Below are positions 1 to 10,881 of a DNA stretch of 64,000 bases, one piece after another (within the stretch, counting starts at the first letter, position 1; every line of letters begins with the position of its first letter). Made by a program: the position numbers and the translations under genes. Source of the DNA: Streptomyces sp. HUAS MG91 (lineage in GTDB: Bacteria; Actinomycetota; Actinomycetes; Streptomycetales; Streptomycetaceae). The stretch lies in NCBI RefSeq assembly GCF_040529335.1, contig NZ_CP159534.1:5456001-5520000 (forward strand), in the 5' to 3' direction. Under the pieces are notes generated by a model that did no database searches, was not told the DNA's origin, and was given only the letters and a program-made list of their open reading frames with translations.

Positions 1-1
1 C

Positions 2-616
2 ACCGTCGACCTGGCCCGGGAGATCGCCGCCCGGCTCGGGCTCCCGGTGGAGTTCCAGTGCTTCGACGCCGCCCGCAAGTCCTACGAGGCGATGGCCACG
101 GGCCGGGCCGACCTGTGCTTCCTCGCCGTCGAACCGGCGCGCGAGGCGGAGGTGGCCTTCACCGCGCCGTACGTGCACATCGAGGGCGTCTACGCGGTCC
201 CGGACGGCTCCGCGCTGCGCACGGCCGACGACGTGGACCGCGCCGGTGTGCGGATCGGGGTCAAGGAGGGCTCCGCCTACGACCTGTTCCTGACGCGGAC
301 CCTGCGCGAGGCGACCGTGGTGCGCGGCACCGACGGCGTGGACGCCTTCCACGCCGGGCGGCTGGAGGTCGCCGCGGGCATCCGCCAGCCGCTGACCGCC
401 CATGTCGCCGCCCGGTCCGGACTCCGCCTGCTGGAACCGGCGTTCATGACCATCCGCCAGGCCGTCGGCACGACCCGGGGCCGCGCCGAGCCGACGGTCC
501 GCTTCCTGCGCGAGACGGTGGCCGCACTGACGGCGTCGGGGTTCGTCGCCGACGCGCTCGCCCGCTCGGGCCAGAACCCGGAACTGGCCGCACCCGCACC
601 GGGCGCCGCCGGCTGA
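2..616 (+). CDS. Amino-acid-type ABC solute-binding protein (5' truncated by window edge)
   Basis: The reading frame is open from base 2 to the TGA ending at 616, so the start lies outside the window. The visible 204 residues look like the C-terminal two thirds of a bacterial extracellular solute-binding protein family 3 (SBP_bac_3), which captures polar amino acids for an ABC importer. Family-like features are the MATGRADLCF segment (lobe sensing 'G.aDl'), the FTAPYV segment, and the hinge IGVKEGSAYD. The end is Ala/Pro-rich and probably disordered. No transporter partner is visible; a 15-bp hairpin follows at 637-671. Family assignment is fairly safe, ligand unknown. Confidence 0.8.
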   Translation, partial: TVDLAREIAARLGLPVEFQCFDAARKSYEAMATGRADLCFLAVEPAREAEVAFTAPYVHIEGVYAVPDGSALRTADDVDRAGVRIGVKEGSAYDLFLTRTLREATVVRGTDGVDAFHAGRLEVAAGIRQPLTAHVAARSGLRLLEPAFMTIRQAVGTTRGRAEPTVRFLRETVAALTASGFVADALARSGQNPELAAPAPGAAG

Positions 617-636
617 CAGCCCGCACCGGCAGCCAG

Positions 637-671
637 GAAGGCCCGTACCGAGGTGATCGGTACGGGCCTTC
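637..671. terminator. 15-bp hairpin after the solute-binding protein gene
   Basis: Perfect inverted repeat 637-651 / 657-671 with a 5-nt loop, 21 bases after the stop at 616. It has no strong T-run, as is usual for Streptomyces terminators. Confidence 0.75.
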
Positions 672-730
672 TCCCCTGGACCGGGTGCGTTCCGTGGCTC
701 GGGTCAATGGGCCGGACGGTCCGGTCCGAC

Positions 731-773
731 GCGCGTCGCTCGCCCTGCTTGGGGTGGTGGGCGAGCGGCGCGC
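731..773. terminator. Hairpin ending the leftward oligopeptide transporter operon
   Basis: Arms 731-745 and 759-773 pair over 15 positions with one G-T wobble around a 13-nt loop. It lies 7 bases beyond the stop codon of the last leftward ATPase gene (780), so it probably terminates that operon; together with 637-671 it makes a two-sided terminator between convergent units. Confidence 0.65.
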
Positions 774-779
774 CGGGGT

Positions 780-1814
<1,035 letters not shown>

Positions 1815-1840
1815 GGTGGTGAAATCCCGTCTCTTGTACG

Positions 1841-2878
1841 TCAGTTGTGCCGGGGCGCGGCGAGGTCGGCGAAGATCTCGGCGCGTCGGTCCAGCGGGAG
1901 GTGGCAGGCGGAGCCCCGGCCGCCGGTCAGTTCGAGCACCGGGGACTCACCGGCGCACCGTCCGCCGCCGACCCGGTCCACGAAGGCGCAGCGCGGGTGG
2001 AACCGGCAGCCGGTCGGGGGCTTGAGCAGCGAGGGCGGGGAGCCGGGGATCGGCGACAGCGGCACGTCGACCGGGCCCTCCAGGCTCGGCATCGAGCTCA
2101 ACAGGCCCAGCGTGTACGGGTGCTGGGGGCTGCCCAGCACCTCCTTCTTGGTGCCGCGCTCCACGCACCGCCCGCCGTACATCACCAGCACGTCGTCGGC
2201 GATGTCGGCGATCACACCGAGGTCGTGCGTGATGAAGATGATGGCCGTGCCGAACTCCTGCTGGAGCTCCTTGAGCAGGTCCATGATCTGCGCCTGGACC
2301 GTCACGTCGAGCGCGGTCGTCGGCTCGTCGGCGATCAGCAGCTCGGGGTCGCAGACCAGCGCCATCGCGATCATCGCGCGCTGGCGCATACCGCCGGAGA
2401 ACTGGTGCGGATAGTCGTCCACCCGCATGTCGGGCTGCGGGATGCCGACCTTGCGGAGCATCTCGATCGCCCGCGCCCTGGCCTCCTTCTTGGAGGCCCC
2501 GGTGTGCTTGCGGTACGTCTCGCCGATCTGCCGGCCGATGGTGTGGTACGGCGAGAGCGAGGCCAGCGCGTCCTGGAAGATCATGGACATCGTGTTGCCG
2601 CGCAGCCGCTCCAGCTCCCGCTCGGTGGCGGTGAGCAGGTCCTTGCCGTCGAGCACGATCTCGCCGTCGATCTGCGTGCGGGCCGGGTCGTGCAGGCCCA
2701 GGATCGTCAGGTTGGTGACCGACTTGCCGGATCCCGACTCGCCCACGATGCCGAGCGTCTTGCCCCTGGCGAGGTCGAAGCTGAGCCCGTCGACGGCCTT
2801 GACGGTGCCGTCCTCGGTGGAGAAGTGGACCTTCAGGTCCTTGACGGAGAGGAAGGGCTTTTGATCGGTGCTCGTCAC
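1841..2878 (-). CDS. Oligopeptide ABC transporter ATPase, OppD/DppD type
   Basis: 345 aa. The start chosen is GTG at 2878, preceded by AGGAG (2885-2889); the open frame continues far upstream inside the permease gene, but that part does not resemble the family. Motifs: Walker A GESGSGKS at about 45, signature SGGMRQRAM, Walker [14 protein letters not shown]-loop FITHDLGV, and the C-terminal oligopeptide domain with CRFHPRCAF. It forms a heteromeric ATPase pair with the product of 780-1814. Fourth gene of the leftward operon and the positional equivalent of bldKD. Confidence 0.92.
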   Translation of the reverse strand: MTSTDQKPFLSVKDLKVHFSTEDGTVKAVDGLSFDLARGKTLGIVGESGSGKSVTNLTILGLHDPARTQIDGEIVLDGKDLLTATERELERLRGNTMSMIFQDALASLSPYHTIGRQIGETYRKHTGASKKEARARAIEMLRKVGIPQPDMRVDDYPHQFSGGMRQRAMIAMALVCDPELLIADEPTTALDVTVQAQIMDLLKELQQEFGTAIIFITHDLGVIADIADDVLVMYGGRCVERGTKKEVLGSPQHPYTLGLLSSMPSLEGPVDVPLSPIPGSPPSLLKPPTGCRFHPRCAFVDRVGGGRCAGESPVLELTGGRGSACHLPLDRRAEIFADLAAPRHN

Positions 2879-2925
2879 GGGGACGCTCCTGGGGGTGATG
2901 CGGGGGTAGGGGGCAGTGGCGGAGG

Positions 2926-3906
2926 TCAGGCGAGCCGGATCCGCGGGTCGATGAGGGCGTAGACGGCGTCGATGATGATGTTGAAGAACACGATGGCGCC
3001 GGCCGAGAGCACGGTCACTCCGAGCAGCATGGGCAGGTCGCTCTTGTCCACGGACTGCACCGCGAGACGGCCCACGCCCTGGAGGCTGAAGACCTGCTCG
3101 GTGATGATCGCGCCGCCGATCAGGGTGGCGATGTCGATGCCGAAGATGGTGACGATCGGGCCCATCGCGCCGCGCCAGGCGAACCGGAAGAAGACGCTGC
3201 GGCCGGAGAGGCCCTTGGCGCGGGCGGTGCGGACGTAGTCCTCGCTGAGCGTCTCGACCATCTGCGAGCGCGTCATACGGGTGTAGTTGGCGGTCCAGAT
3301 CAGGGCCAGGACCAGCCACGGCAGCAGCAGCCCCGAGGCCCAGGAGACCGGGTTCTCGGTGAGCGGCGTGTACGAGGGGTTGTCCAGGATGCCGAGCTTC
3401 GAGACGAGGAAGTACATCGCGATGTAGCCGACGAAGTAGATCTGCATCGAGGAGGCGACCAGCGAGGCCGAACTGGCCAGCTTGTCCTGCCACTTGCCCT
3501 GCTTGACCGCGGCGATCATGCCGGTGCCGATGCCGAAGACCAGGAAGACGACGGCCGAGCCGAAGGCGAGCGAGAGGGTCAGCGGGAGACGGTCCAGGAT
3601 CGTGCCGAGCACGGGCTCGCGGTTGGCGAACGAGTAGCCGAGGCAGGGCGCGTCGCAGTGGCCGAAGCTCGCGTAGTCGCGCCCGACGAAGATGCCCTTG
3701 AGCCAGTCCCAGTACTGGACCGGGACCGGGTGGTCGATGCCCAGGTTGTGCCGGACCTTGGTGAGCATGTCGGGCGTGCAGTTCTTGCCGCAGGACATGA
3801 TCGCGGGGTCACGCGGGATCGCGTAGAAGAGCCAGAAGGTGATCGCGCTGATGATCAGCAGGATGACCAGTGCACCGAGGACTCGGCGAACGAGGAAGCG
3901 GGACAT
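2926..3906 (-). CDS. Oligopeptide ABC transporter permease, OppB/DppB type
   Basis: 326 aa integral membrane subunit. It begins with the N-terminal signature of this family (a basic start followed at once by a hydrophobic helix, LGALVILLIISAITFW) and has about six transmembrane segments. The EAA-like loop carrying DYVRTARAKGLS, which docks to the ATPases, lies before the last two helices, and the protein ends in the common motif DPRIRLA. A roughly 40-residue extracytoplasmic loop with paired Cys (SCGKNC, HCDAPC) separates helices 1 and 2, a feature of actinobacterial members. Third gene of the leftward operon, 47 bp before the ATPase. Confidence 0.92.
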   Translation of the reverse strand: MSRFLVRRVLGALVILLIISAITFWLFYAIPRDPAIMSCGKNCTPDMLTKVRHNLGIDHPVPVQYWDWLKGIFVGRDYASFGHCDAPCLGYSFANREPVLGTILDRLPLTLSLAFGSAVVFLVFGIGTGMIAAVKQGKWQDKLASSASLVASSMQIYFVGYIAMYFLVSKLGILDNPSYTPLTENPVSWASGLLLPWLVLALIWTANYTRMTRSQMVETLSEDYVRTARAKGLSGRSVFFRFAWRGAMGPIVTIFGIDIATLIGGAIITEQVFSLQGVGRLAVQSVDKSDLPMLLGVTVLSAGAIVFFNIIIDAVYALIDPRIRLA

Positions 3907-4003
3907 GGGGCGTGACTTTCCGGACGGGGCGCCGTCGCCGGGAGGCTGAAGGGGGAGGGCCGCCGGGGCGGCCGCGGTGGCGGCCGCCCCTTTACGGGGG
4001 CGC

Positions 4004-5764
4004 TTACTTCTTGGCGTAGAGCTTGCAGAGCGCGACGCAGGTGTTGCCGAGGTCGTAGACGACGTTGCCGACCTTGGAGCCGTACATCCAGTTGCGGATC
4101 GAGTGGTAGTCGGGCACGCAGGCCGCGAGCTCCATGATCTGGCGGTCGATGGCGCCCCAGGCCTTGTTGGCCTTCTCCGGGTCCGTCTCGGCGGTGGCCG
4201 CCGCGATCGCCCGGTCGACGCTCGCGTCCTTCAGCTGGGAGTAGTTGCTGCGGCCGTCGCCGATGTTGGAGCCGTCCCAGCAGGGGTAGAACACCGAGTA
4301 ACCGGCCGGCCAGTCGGGGCTCCAGCCCGCGGCGAACACGTCGTACTCGTTGTCGATCTTGCCGATCTGGGTGTAGAAGGTCGACTTGTCGACCTGCTTG
4401 TTGACGACCGTGAAGCCCGCCGCCTCCAGGGCGTTCTTGATGGCGACGGCCTGCTTCACCGAGTTGTCGGACTGCTGGTAGGCGATGACCAGCTTCTGGC
4501 CGGACTTGCCGGCCTCCTTCAGCAGGGCCTTGGCCTTGGCCGGGTCGCCGCCGGGCTTCGTGGTCACGCCGTACAGGTCGAACTTGGCGTAGCCGGGGGT
4601 CACCGGGGAGAGGATCGAGGTGGCCAGCTCGCTGGTGGAGGCGCCGCCGCGGATCGTCTGCAGCTGCTGGTGCGGCCAGGCCCAGTTGATGGCCTGGCGG
4701 ACCTTGACGTCCTTGATGCGGGTCGTGTTGATCGGCCAGTAGTACGTGACCGTGTCGACCTGGGTGAGGACGCGCTTCTTCAGCTTGGCGTTGGTGAGCA
4801 CCTGCGCGGTGCGCTCCGGGGCGACCTCGTTGAAGATCGACATCGTGTACTGGTCGTTGCCCTTGTCCGCGATGTAGCGGTCGGTGGACGCCAGGGTCTC
4901 GAAGCCGAACTGGAAGACGTACTTGTCCGGGTAGTTGTTGCGCATCGAGTCGGTCTTGGGGTCCCAGTGCTCGTTGCGCACGTAGGTCAGCGACTTGCCC
5001 GGCTGACGGCTGTCGATCTTGTACGGGCCGCAGGACATCGGGCGCTTGTCGTACTTCTCCTTGGTGTCGTGCTTCTTCGGCACGAAGGAGTAACCGCGCA
5101 TCGCCACCATGTAGTTGAAGTCGCCGTGGGCTTCCTTCAGGTGGAACGTGATGGTCTGCCCGTCGACCTCGATGGAGTCGAGGTGCTTGCCGCCGTAGGG
5201 GCCCTTGTACTTGTCGCCGCCCTCGGCCCAGTCCTGGAAGTAGCGCGGGCCCTCGGTGATGAAGTCGGCGAAGGTGCGCTCGAAGGAGTGGCGGACGTCA
5301 TCCATCGTGACGTCGGAGCCGTCCTCCCACTTCAGGCCCTCCTTGAGGGTGAAGGACCAGGTCTTGCCGCCGTCCTTCATGGTGCCGGCGTCGGTCGCCC
5401 CGTCGCCGACCAGGGTGGCGGCGCCCTTGTCGCCGACCTTGTAGCCGGTCAGGCCGCGCAGGATCGGGACGGTGATGGCGCCCTCGGTGGCGACGTAGAT
5501 CTGCGCCGGGTCCATGTGGTCCATGTCGAACTGGTCGAGCGAGTAGATCGTCCCGCCCTTGACCGCGCCGGGGACCTCGGGCGCCGGGCCGGTGGAGTCG
5601 GCCTTGGTGCCGACCGGGATCGCGGTCGTCTTGGAACCGGTGACCGAGGGGCCCTTGCTCTTGCCGGAGCTGCCGCTGCCACTGCCGCCGCAGGCGGTCA
5701 GCACCGCGCTGGACGCCGCGACCGCACCGGTGGCGATCAGGAGGTTTCTACGGGAAAAGGACAT
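4004..5764 (-). CDS. Oligopeptide-binding lipoprotein (SBP family 5; BldKB-like position)
   Basis: 586 aa. The N-terminus has a twin-arginine-like SFSRRNLL followed by a hydrophobic stretch and the lipobox LTAC with Cys at about residue 25, then a Gly/Ser-rich linker; it should be a cell-surface lipoprotein, possibly Tat-exported. The body has SBP_bac_5 features: FTLKEGLKWEDGSDVT, a GPYKI motif, and VRQAINWA. It captures peptides for the permeases encoded on either side of it, between two permease genes as bldKB is in S. coelicolor, where BldK imports an oligopeptide signal needed for aerial growth. Whether this is the functional BldKB orthologue is inference from gene order. Confidence 0.9.
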   Translation of the reverse strand: MSFSRRNLLIATGAVAASSAVLTACGGSGSGSSGKSKGPSVTGSKTTAIPVGTKADSTGPAPEVPGAVKGGTIYSLDQFDMDHMDPAQIYVATEGAITVPILRGLTGYKVGDKGAATLVGDGATDAGTMKDGGKTWSFTLKEGLKWEDGSDVTMDDVRHSFERTFADFITEGPRYFQDWAEGGDKYKGPYGGKHLDSIEVDGQTITFHLKEAHGDFNYMVAMRGYSFVPKKHDTKEKYDKRPMSCGPYKIDSRQPGKSLTYVRNEHWDPKTDSMRNNYPDKYVFQFGFETLASTDRYIADKGNDQYTMSIFNEVAPERTAQVLTNAKLKKRVLTQVDTVTYYWPINTTRIKDVKVRQAINWAWPHQQLQTIRGGASTSELATSILSPVTPGYAKFDLYGVTTKPGGDPAKAKALLKEAGKSGQKLVIAYQQSDNSVKQAVAIKNALEAAGFTVVNKQVDKSTFYTQIGKIDNEYDVFAAGWSPDWPAGYSVFYPCWDGSNIGDGRSNYSQLKDASVDRAIAAATAETDPEKANKAWGAIDRQIMELAACVPDYHSIRNWMYGSKVGNVVYDLGNTCVALCKLYAKK

Positions 5765-5845
5765 GGTTGGGCCTGCCTAGGTCAGTCGGGACGAAGAGAG
5801 GGTGGCCGGACGTCGTCGAAACCGGCGGTGAGGTGCAGCTGGGGG

Positions 5846-6877
5846 TCAGCGCTTCGACTTCGGGTCGAGGGCGTCGCGCGCCGAGTCGCCGAGCAGGTTG
5901 AAGGCGAGTACGAAGATCACCATCGACAGGCCCGGGAAGAGCAGGAACGTGAAGTCCTGGTTGTAGAACTGGGCGCCGCGGCCGATCATCACGCCCCAGT
6001 CCGGGGTCGGGTCGATCATGCCGACACCGAGGAAGGCCAGGCCCGCCTCCGACGTCACGAAGAGGGGGAGCAGCAGCGTGGCCTGGACGATGATCGGCGT
6101 CCACAGGTTGGGCAGCAGTTCCTTGAACACGATGCGCATCGGGGAGGCGCCGGTGACCTTGGCGGCCTCGATGAACTCCCGCTCGCGCAGGCCGAGTACC
6201 TGGCCGCGCAGCAGACGGGCGATGGAGGCCCAGCCGAAGGCCGAGAGGACGACGATCAGCGCGACCGCCCGCAGGGAGGTGGGGATGTTGTCGTCGTCGG
6301 CGATGAAGAGCCCGTAGGCCACCGGCATGAACGCGATGAAGAAGAGCGTCGACGGGATCGAGAGCAGGATGTCGATGACCCGGCCCACGAGGTAGTCCGT
6401 CTTGCCGCCCAGATAGCCCGCGGTGACACCGACGACCACACCGACGGCCATGGTCAGGATGCTGGCGGCGACGGCGATGCCGAGCGAGTTGCGGATCGCG
6501 TAGAGCAGGAAGGTGAAGACGTCCCGGCCGAGCTGCGGCTCGATGCCGAACCAGAACTCCGAGCTCATCCCGCCGTTGGCACCCGCCGGGTACGAGAAGG
6601 CGTCGAGCAGCTCCGGGTGCGCGCTGGCGTAGGTGGTGTACGGGTCCTTGCCGTACACCTTGGCTATCAGCGGCGCCGCGAGGGCGATCACGAAGAAGAA
6701 CAGCACGACACCGGCGGAGATCAGGCCGGTGCGGTCCCGCTTGAAGCGGCGCCAGGCGAGCTTGCCGGGGGAGAGGCTCTCGTCGTCGCCGGACGCCGCA
6801 AGGGGTGTCTGCGGCGCGGACGCGTCGTCCTCCACAACCTCAAGTGTGGTCGTGGCAGGGGGAGTTGGGGTCGTCAT
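5846..6877 (-). CDS. Oligopeptide ABC transporter permease, OppC/DppC type
   Basis: 343 aa, first gene of the leftward operon. A 50-residue hydrophilic N-terminal tail precedes the OppC-type N-terminal helix (LAWRRFKRDRTGLISAGVVL). Five further hydrophobic segments follow, along with the EAA-like loop EFIEAAKVTGAS, the conserved LAFLGVGMIDPTPDWG segment, and the C-terminal LLGDSARDALDPK typical of DppC permeases. It pairs with the DppB-like permease two genes downstream. The start ATG at 6877 is preceded by a GGAG-containing leader (GGGCCTGGAGCACC). Positional equivalent of bldKA. Confidence 0.92.
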   Translation of the reverse strand: MTTPTPPATTTLEVVEDDASAPQTPLAASGDDESLSPGKLAWRRFKRDRTGLISAGVVLFFFVIALAAPLIAKVYGKDPYTTYASAHPELLDAFSYPAGANGGMSSEFWFGIEPQLGRDVFTFLLYAIRNSLGIAVAASILTMAVGVVVGVTAGYLGGKTDYLVGRVIDILLSIPSTLFFIAFMPVAYGLFIADDDNIPTSLRAVALIVVLSAFGWASIARLLRGQVLGLREREFIEAAKVTGASPMRIVFKELLPNLWTPIIVQATLLLPLFVTSEAGLAFLGVGMIDPTPDWGVMIGRGAQFYNQDFTFLLFPGLSMVIFVLAFNLLGDSARDALDPKSKR

Positions 6878-7268
6878 GGTGCTCCAGGCCCTGAGGGGTC
6901 CATACGCGCTAACGGGTCTACCGGTGCGCTAAGCGGGACCTTTTCAGGGCATTTGATGCACGGTCAATGAATTCCTGATGTCTTGATTCCAGCTTTGAAT
7001 CCTTGCCCCGGGCTTTGCTCTGGGTAGGGGGCGGGATTGCTCTCGCATGGGTGTTCGCATGGCATAAAAGCGCCACGGGCGGACAAGCGTCGCGGTGGGT
7101 CCGATATGCGGATACTCGTGTCTCGCTATGTGTGCACTGTGAGCCGAGGGTACGGGGTCGCGGGGGAGGGGTGCGTCCACCGGGTGGCTGAACCGGGAGT
7201 GCGGTATGTGCCGTATGGCCTGATATTTGGGCGTACGTGTCACGTGATCGGTACAGAGGAGGCACTCC
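6878..7268. promoter_or_regulatory. 391-bp divergent control region between two oligopeptide importers
   Basis: Both five-gene operons read outward from this spacer, so it must hold two opposing promoters. It is clearly AT-richer than its surroundings around 6940-7060. A palindrome TCACGTGA sits at 7240-7247 close to the rightward start, and the RBS GAGGAGG lies at 7256-7262. I could not assign convincing -35/-10 pairs on either strand. No coding frame here resembles a gene. Confidence 0.5.
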
Positions 7269-8900
7269 ATGCGTGGAGCCACGCACGCCAAGTGGGCGGC
7301 TGGTGCGGTCGCCGTAGCCCTCGCGGCGACGGCCTGTGGTGGGGGCGGCGACAGCGGTGGCGGCGGTGACGGCTCCGGGATCGTGCGCTCCTCCTGGGGC
7401 GACCCGCAGAACCCGCTGGAGCCCGCCAACACCAACGAGGTGCAGGGCGGCAAGGTCCTGGACATGATCTTCCGGGGTCTGAAGCGGTACGACCCGAAGA
7501 CCGGCGAGGCCAAGGACATGCTCGCCGAGAAGATCGACACGTCCGACTCGCAGAACTTCACGATCACCGTGAAGAAGGGCTGGACGTTCTCCAACGGCGA
7601 GAAGGTCACCGCCAAGTCCTTCGTCGACGCCTGGAACTACGGCGCGAGCCTGAAGAACAACCAGAAGAACGCCTACTTCTTCGGTCAGATCGACGGCTAC
7701 GACAAGGTGCACCCGGAGTCCGGCTCGCAGAGCGCGGACACCCTCTCCGGCCTCAAGGTCACCGGCGACGACACCTTCACGGTCAAGCTGAACCAGAAGT
7801 TCTCCACGTGGCCCGACACCCTCGGCTACGCGGCCTTCGCCCCGCTGCCCAAGATGTTCTTCGACGACCACGACGCGTACATCAAGAAGCCCGTCGGCAA
7901 CGGCCCGTACACCGTGGACTCGTACCAAAAGGGCTCGCAGATGTCCCTGCGCAAGTGGGACAAGTACCCGGGCGACGACAAGGCCCAGAACTCGGGCGTG
8001 GACCTCAAGGTCTACACCGACAACAACACGGCCTACACCGACCTGACGGCCGGCAACCTCGACCTCGTCGACGACGTGCCCGCCGCCCAGCTCGCGAACG
8101 TGAAGAGCGACCTCGACGGCCGGTACATCAACACCCCCGCCGGCATCATCCAGACGCTCGCCTTCCCGTTCTACGACTCCGACTGGAACAAGGCGGACAG
8201 CGACAAGGTCCGCAAGGGCCTGTCGATGGCGATCAACCGCAAGCAGATCACCGACTCCATCTTCGAGAAGACCCGCACCCCCGCCACCGACTGGACCTCC
8301 CCGGTCCTCGGCGAGAAGGGCGGCTACAAGGAGGGGCTGTGCGGTGAATTCTGCGACTACAACCCCGCCGAGGCCAAGAAGATGATCCAGGAGGGCGGCG
8401 GCATCCCCGGCGGCCAGGTGCAGATCGGCTACAACGCCGACACCGGCAGCCACAAGGAGTGGGTCGACGCCGTCTGCAACTCCATCAACAACGCCCTCGG
8501 CAACGACAAGGCGTGCGTCGGCAGCCCCACCGGCACCTTCGCCGACTTCCGCAACAAGATCACCGACAAGAAGATGACGGGCCCGTTCCGCGCCGGCTGG
8601 CAGATGGACTACCCGCTCATCCAGAACTTCCTGCAGCCGCTGTACTACACCAACGCCTCGTCCAACGACGGCCACTGGTCCAACAAGGAGTTCGACTCCC
8701 TCGTCGACAAGGCCAACGCCGAGTCCGACCAGGCCCAGGCGGTCAAGATCTTCCAGCAGGCGCAGGAGGTCGTCCGGGACAACATGGCGGCCATCCCGCT
8801 CTGGTACCAGAACGGCAGCGCCGGCTACTCGGACAAGGTCGACAACGTCGCCCTGAACCCGTTCAGCGTCCCCGTCTACAACGAGATCAAGGTCAAGTGA
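7269..8900 (+). CDS. Oligopeptide-binding lipoprotein (SBP family 5), second importer
   Basis: 543 aa. The signal peptide ends in the lipobox ATAC (Cys at about residue 23) followed by a poly-Gly/Ser linker, so it is a membrane-anchored surface binding protein. SBP_bac_5 features: ITVKKGWTFSNGEKVTAKSF, the PVGNGPYTVDSY motif and KVRKGLSMAINR. The ATG at 7269 has a strong RBS (GAGGAGG, 7256-7262). First gene of the rightward operon binding protein, permease, permease, ATPase, ATPase. The order matches the DppA-type cluster that I recall next to bldK in S. coelicolor (about SCO5117-SCO5121). Likely peptide substrate, specificity unknown. Confidence 0.92.
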   Translation: MRGATHAKWAAGAVAVALAATACGGGGDSGGGGDGSGIVRSSWGDPQNPLEPANTNEVQGGKVLDMIFRGLKRYDPKTGEAKDMLAEKIDTSDSQNFTITVKKGWTFSNGEKVTAKSFVDAWNYGASLKNNQKNAYFFGQIDGYDKVHPESGSQSADTLSGLKVTGDDTFTVKLNQKFSTWPDTLGYAAFAPLPKMFFDDHDAYIKKPVGNGPYTVDSYQKGSQMSLRKWDKYPGDDKAQNSGVDLKVYTDNNTAYTDLTAGNLDLVDDVPAAQLANVKSDLDGRYINTPAGIIQTLAFPFYDSDWNKADSDKVRKGLSMAINRKQITDSIFEKTRTPATDWTSPVLGEKGGYKEGLCGEFCDYNPAEAKKMIQEGGGIPGGQVQIGYNADTGSHKEWVDAVCNSINNALGNDKACVGSPTGTFADFRNKITDKKMTGPFRAGWQMDYPLIQNFLQPLYYTNASSNDGHWSNKEFDSLVDKANAESDQAQAVKIFQQAQEVVRDNMAAIPLWYQNGSAGYSDKVDNVALNPFSVPVYNEIKVK

Positions 8901-8967
8901 CGCCAGGGGAGCGGCGGCCCGCCGGCCGCCGCTCCCGCCCCCTCGCGGAAACGGAACCGGAGTCCTC

Positions 8968-9891
8968 ATGGGACGTTATGTGATCCGGCGCCTGCTGCAG
9001 ATGATCCCGGTCTTCATCGGCGCGACGCTGCTGATCTTCCTCATGGTCAACGTGATGGGCGACCCCATCGCCGGGCTGTGCGGCGACAAGGCCTGCGACC
9101 CTGCCACCAAGGCGCAGCTGTCGAAGGAGTTCGGCCTCGACAAGCCGGTGTGGCAGCAATACCTGACGTACATGGGGAACGTCTTCACCGGGGACTTCGG
9201 CACGGCGTTCAACGGCCAGAAGGTCACCGAGCTGATGTCGACCGCGTTCCCCGTCACCATCCGCCTGACGATCGTCGCGATCCTCTTCGAGATCGTCGTC
9301 GGCATCACCCTCGGCGTCATCACCGGCCTGCGGCGCGGCCGCCCCATCGACACCACCGTGCTGCTGCTGACCCTCGTCGTCATCTCCATCCCGACGTTCG
9401 TCACCGGTCTGCTGCTGCAACTGCTGCTCGGCGTCAAATGGGGCTGGATCGAACCGGCGGTGTCCACGGAGGCGACCTTCAGCGAGCTGATCGTGCCGGG
9501 CCTGGTCCTCGCCTCGGTCTCCCTCGCCTACGTGACCCGCCTGACCCGGACCTCCATCGCCGAGAACAAGCGCGCCGACTACGTCCGCACCGCCATCGCC
9601 AAGGGCCTGCCCAGGCGCCGCGTCATCACCCGGCACCTGCTGCGCAACTCGCTGATCCCGGTGGTCACCTTCATCGGCGCCGACGTCGGCGCCCTGATGG
9701 GCGGCGCCATCGTCACCGAGCGCATCTTCAACATCCACGGCGTCGGCTACCAGCTCTACCAGGGCATCCTGCGCCAGAACACCCAGACCGTGGTCGGCTT
9801 CGTGACGATCCTCGTGCTGGTCTTCCTCGCGGTGAACCTGATTGTCGACCTCCTGTACGCCGTACTCGACCCGAGGATCCGCTATGCCTGA
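8968..9891 (+). CDS. Oligopeptide ABC transporter permease, OppB/DppB type, second importer
   Basis: 307 aa, six predicted transmembrane segments, N-terminal MGRYVIRRLLQMIPVF as usual for DppB permeases. The conserved loop DYVRTAIAKGLPRR docks to the ATPase and the C-terminus is LDPRIRYA. As in the other importer, a Cys pair (LCGDKAC) sits in the first extracytoplasmic loop. Its stop codon overlaps the start of the next permease gene (9884), indicating translational coupling. Confidence 0.93.
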   Translation: MGRYVIRRLLQMIPVFIGATLLIFLMVNVMGDPIAGLCGDKACDPATKAQLSKEFGLDKPVWQQYLTYMGNVFTGDFGTAFNGQKVTELMSTAFPVTIRLTIVAILFEIVVGITLGVITGLRRGRPIDTTVLLLTLVVISIPTFVTGLLLQLLLGVKWGWIEPAVSTEATFSELIVPGLVLASVSLAYVTRLTRTSIAENKRADYVRTAIAKGLPRRRVITRHLLRNSLIPVVTFIGADVGALMGGAIVTERIFNIHGVGYQLYQGILRQNTQTVVGFVTILVLVFLAVNLIVDLLYAVLDPRIRYA

Positions 9892-10876
9892 ACCGCACGC
9901 ACCCGACGGGCGCACACCCGACGACGGTGCCATCGCCGCGACCGGCATGGGCGGCGCGATGGACCTCGCCACCAGCGAGGGCACGACCGTCGAGGGCCGG
10001 CCGGGCGGCTCCGCGGGCGGCCCGGCCGACAAGCCCCGCAGCCTGTGGTCCGACGCCTGGCGGGACCTGCGCCGCAACCCGGTCTTCATCATCGCGGGCC
10101 TGGTCATCCTCTTCCTGGTGATCATCTCGATCTGGCCGCAGCTGATCGCCTCCGGCAACCCGCTCTCCTGCGACCTGTCCAAGCGGCAGCAGGGCTCCGA
10201 GCCGGGCCACCCCTTCGGCTTCGACGGCCAGGGCTGCGACGTCTACACGCGCACCGTGTACGGCGCCCGCAACTCGATCACCGTCGGCGTCTGCGCCACG
10301 GTCGGCGTCGCGCTCCTCGGCTCGGTCCTCGGCGGCCTGGCCGGGTTCTTCGGCGGGTTCTGGGACTCGGTCCTCTCCCGGATCACCGACATCTTCTTCG
10401 CGATCCCCGTCGTCCTCGGCGGCCTGGTGCTCCTGTCGGTCGTCAGCAGCAACACCGTCTGGCCGGTCATCGGCTTCATGGTGCTGCTCGGCTGGCCGCA
10501 GATCTCCCGCATCGCGCGCGGCTCGGTCATCACCGCCAAGCAGAACGACTACGTCCAGGCGGCCCGGGCGCTGGGCGCGTCCAACTCGCGGATGCTGCTG
10601 CGGCACATCGCGCCGAACGCCGTCGCGCCGGTCATCGTCGTCGCGACGATCGCCCTCGGTACGTACATCGCCCTGGAGGCGACCCTGTCGTACCTCGGCG
10701 TCGGCCTGAAGCCGCCGGCCGTCAGCTGGGGCATCGACATCTCGTCGGCGTCCGCGAACATCCGCAACGCCCCGCACGCACTGCTGTGGCCGTCCGGCGC
10801 CCTCGCGATCACGGTCCTCGCGTTCATCATGCTCGGCGACGCGGTGCGCGACGCCCTCGACCCGAAGCTGAGGTAG
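9884..10876 (+). CDS. Oligopeptide ABC transporter permease, OppC/DppC type, second importer
   Basis: 330 aa. The ATG at 9884 overlaps the end of the upstream permease by 8 bases; an earlier in-frame ATG at 9842 lies deep inside that gene and is unlikely. A long hydrophilic N-terminus of about 65 residues is followed by the OppC-type first helix (DLRRNPVFIIAGLVILFL) and five more membrane segments, the EAA-like loop DYVQAARALGAS and the C-terminal LGDAVRDALDPKLR. Works with the DppB-like partner to form the peptide channel. Confidence 0.93.
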   Translation: MPEPHAPDGRTPDDGAIAATGMGGAMDLATSEGTTVEGRPGGSAGGPADKPRSLWSDAWRDLRRNPVFIIAGLVILFLVIISIWPQLIASGNPLSCDLSKRQQGSEPGHPFGFDGQGCDVYTRTVYGARNSITVGVCATVGVALLGSVLGGLAGFFGGFWDSVLSRITDIFFAIPVVLGGLVLLSVVSSNTVWPVIGFMVLLGWPQISRIARGSVITAKQNDYVQAARALGASNSRMLLRHIAPNAVAPVIVVATIALGTYIALEATLSYLGVGLKPPAVSWGIDISSASANIRNAPHALLWPSGALAITVLAFIMLGDAVRDALDPKLR

Positions 10877-10881
10877 CGCCC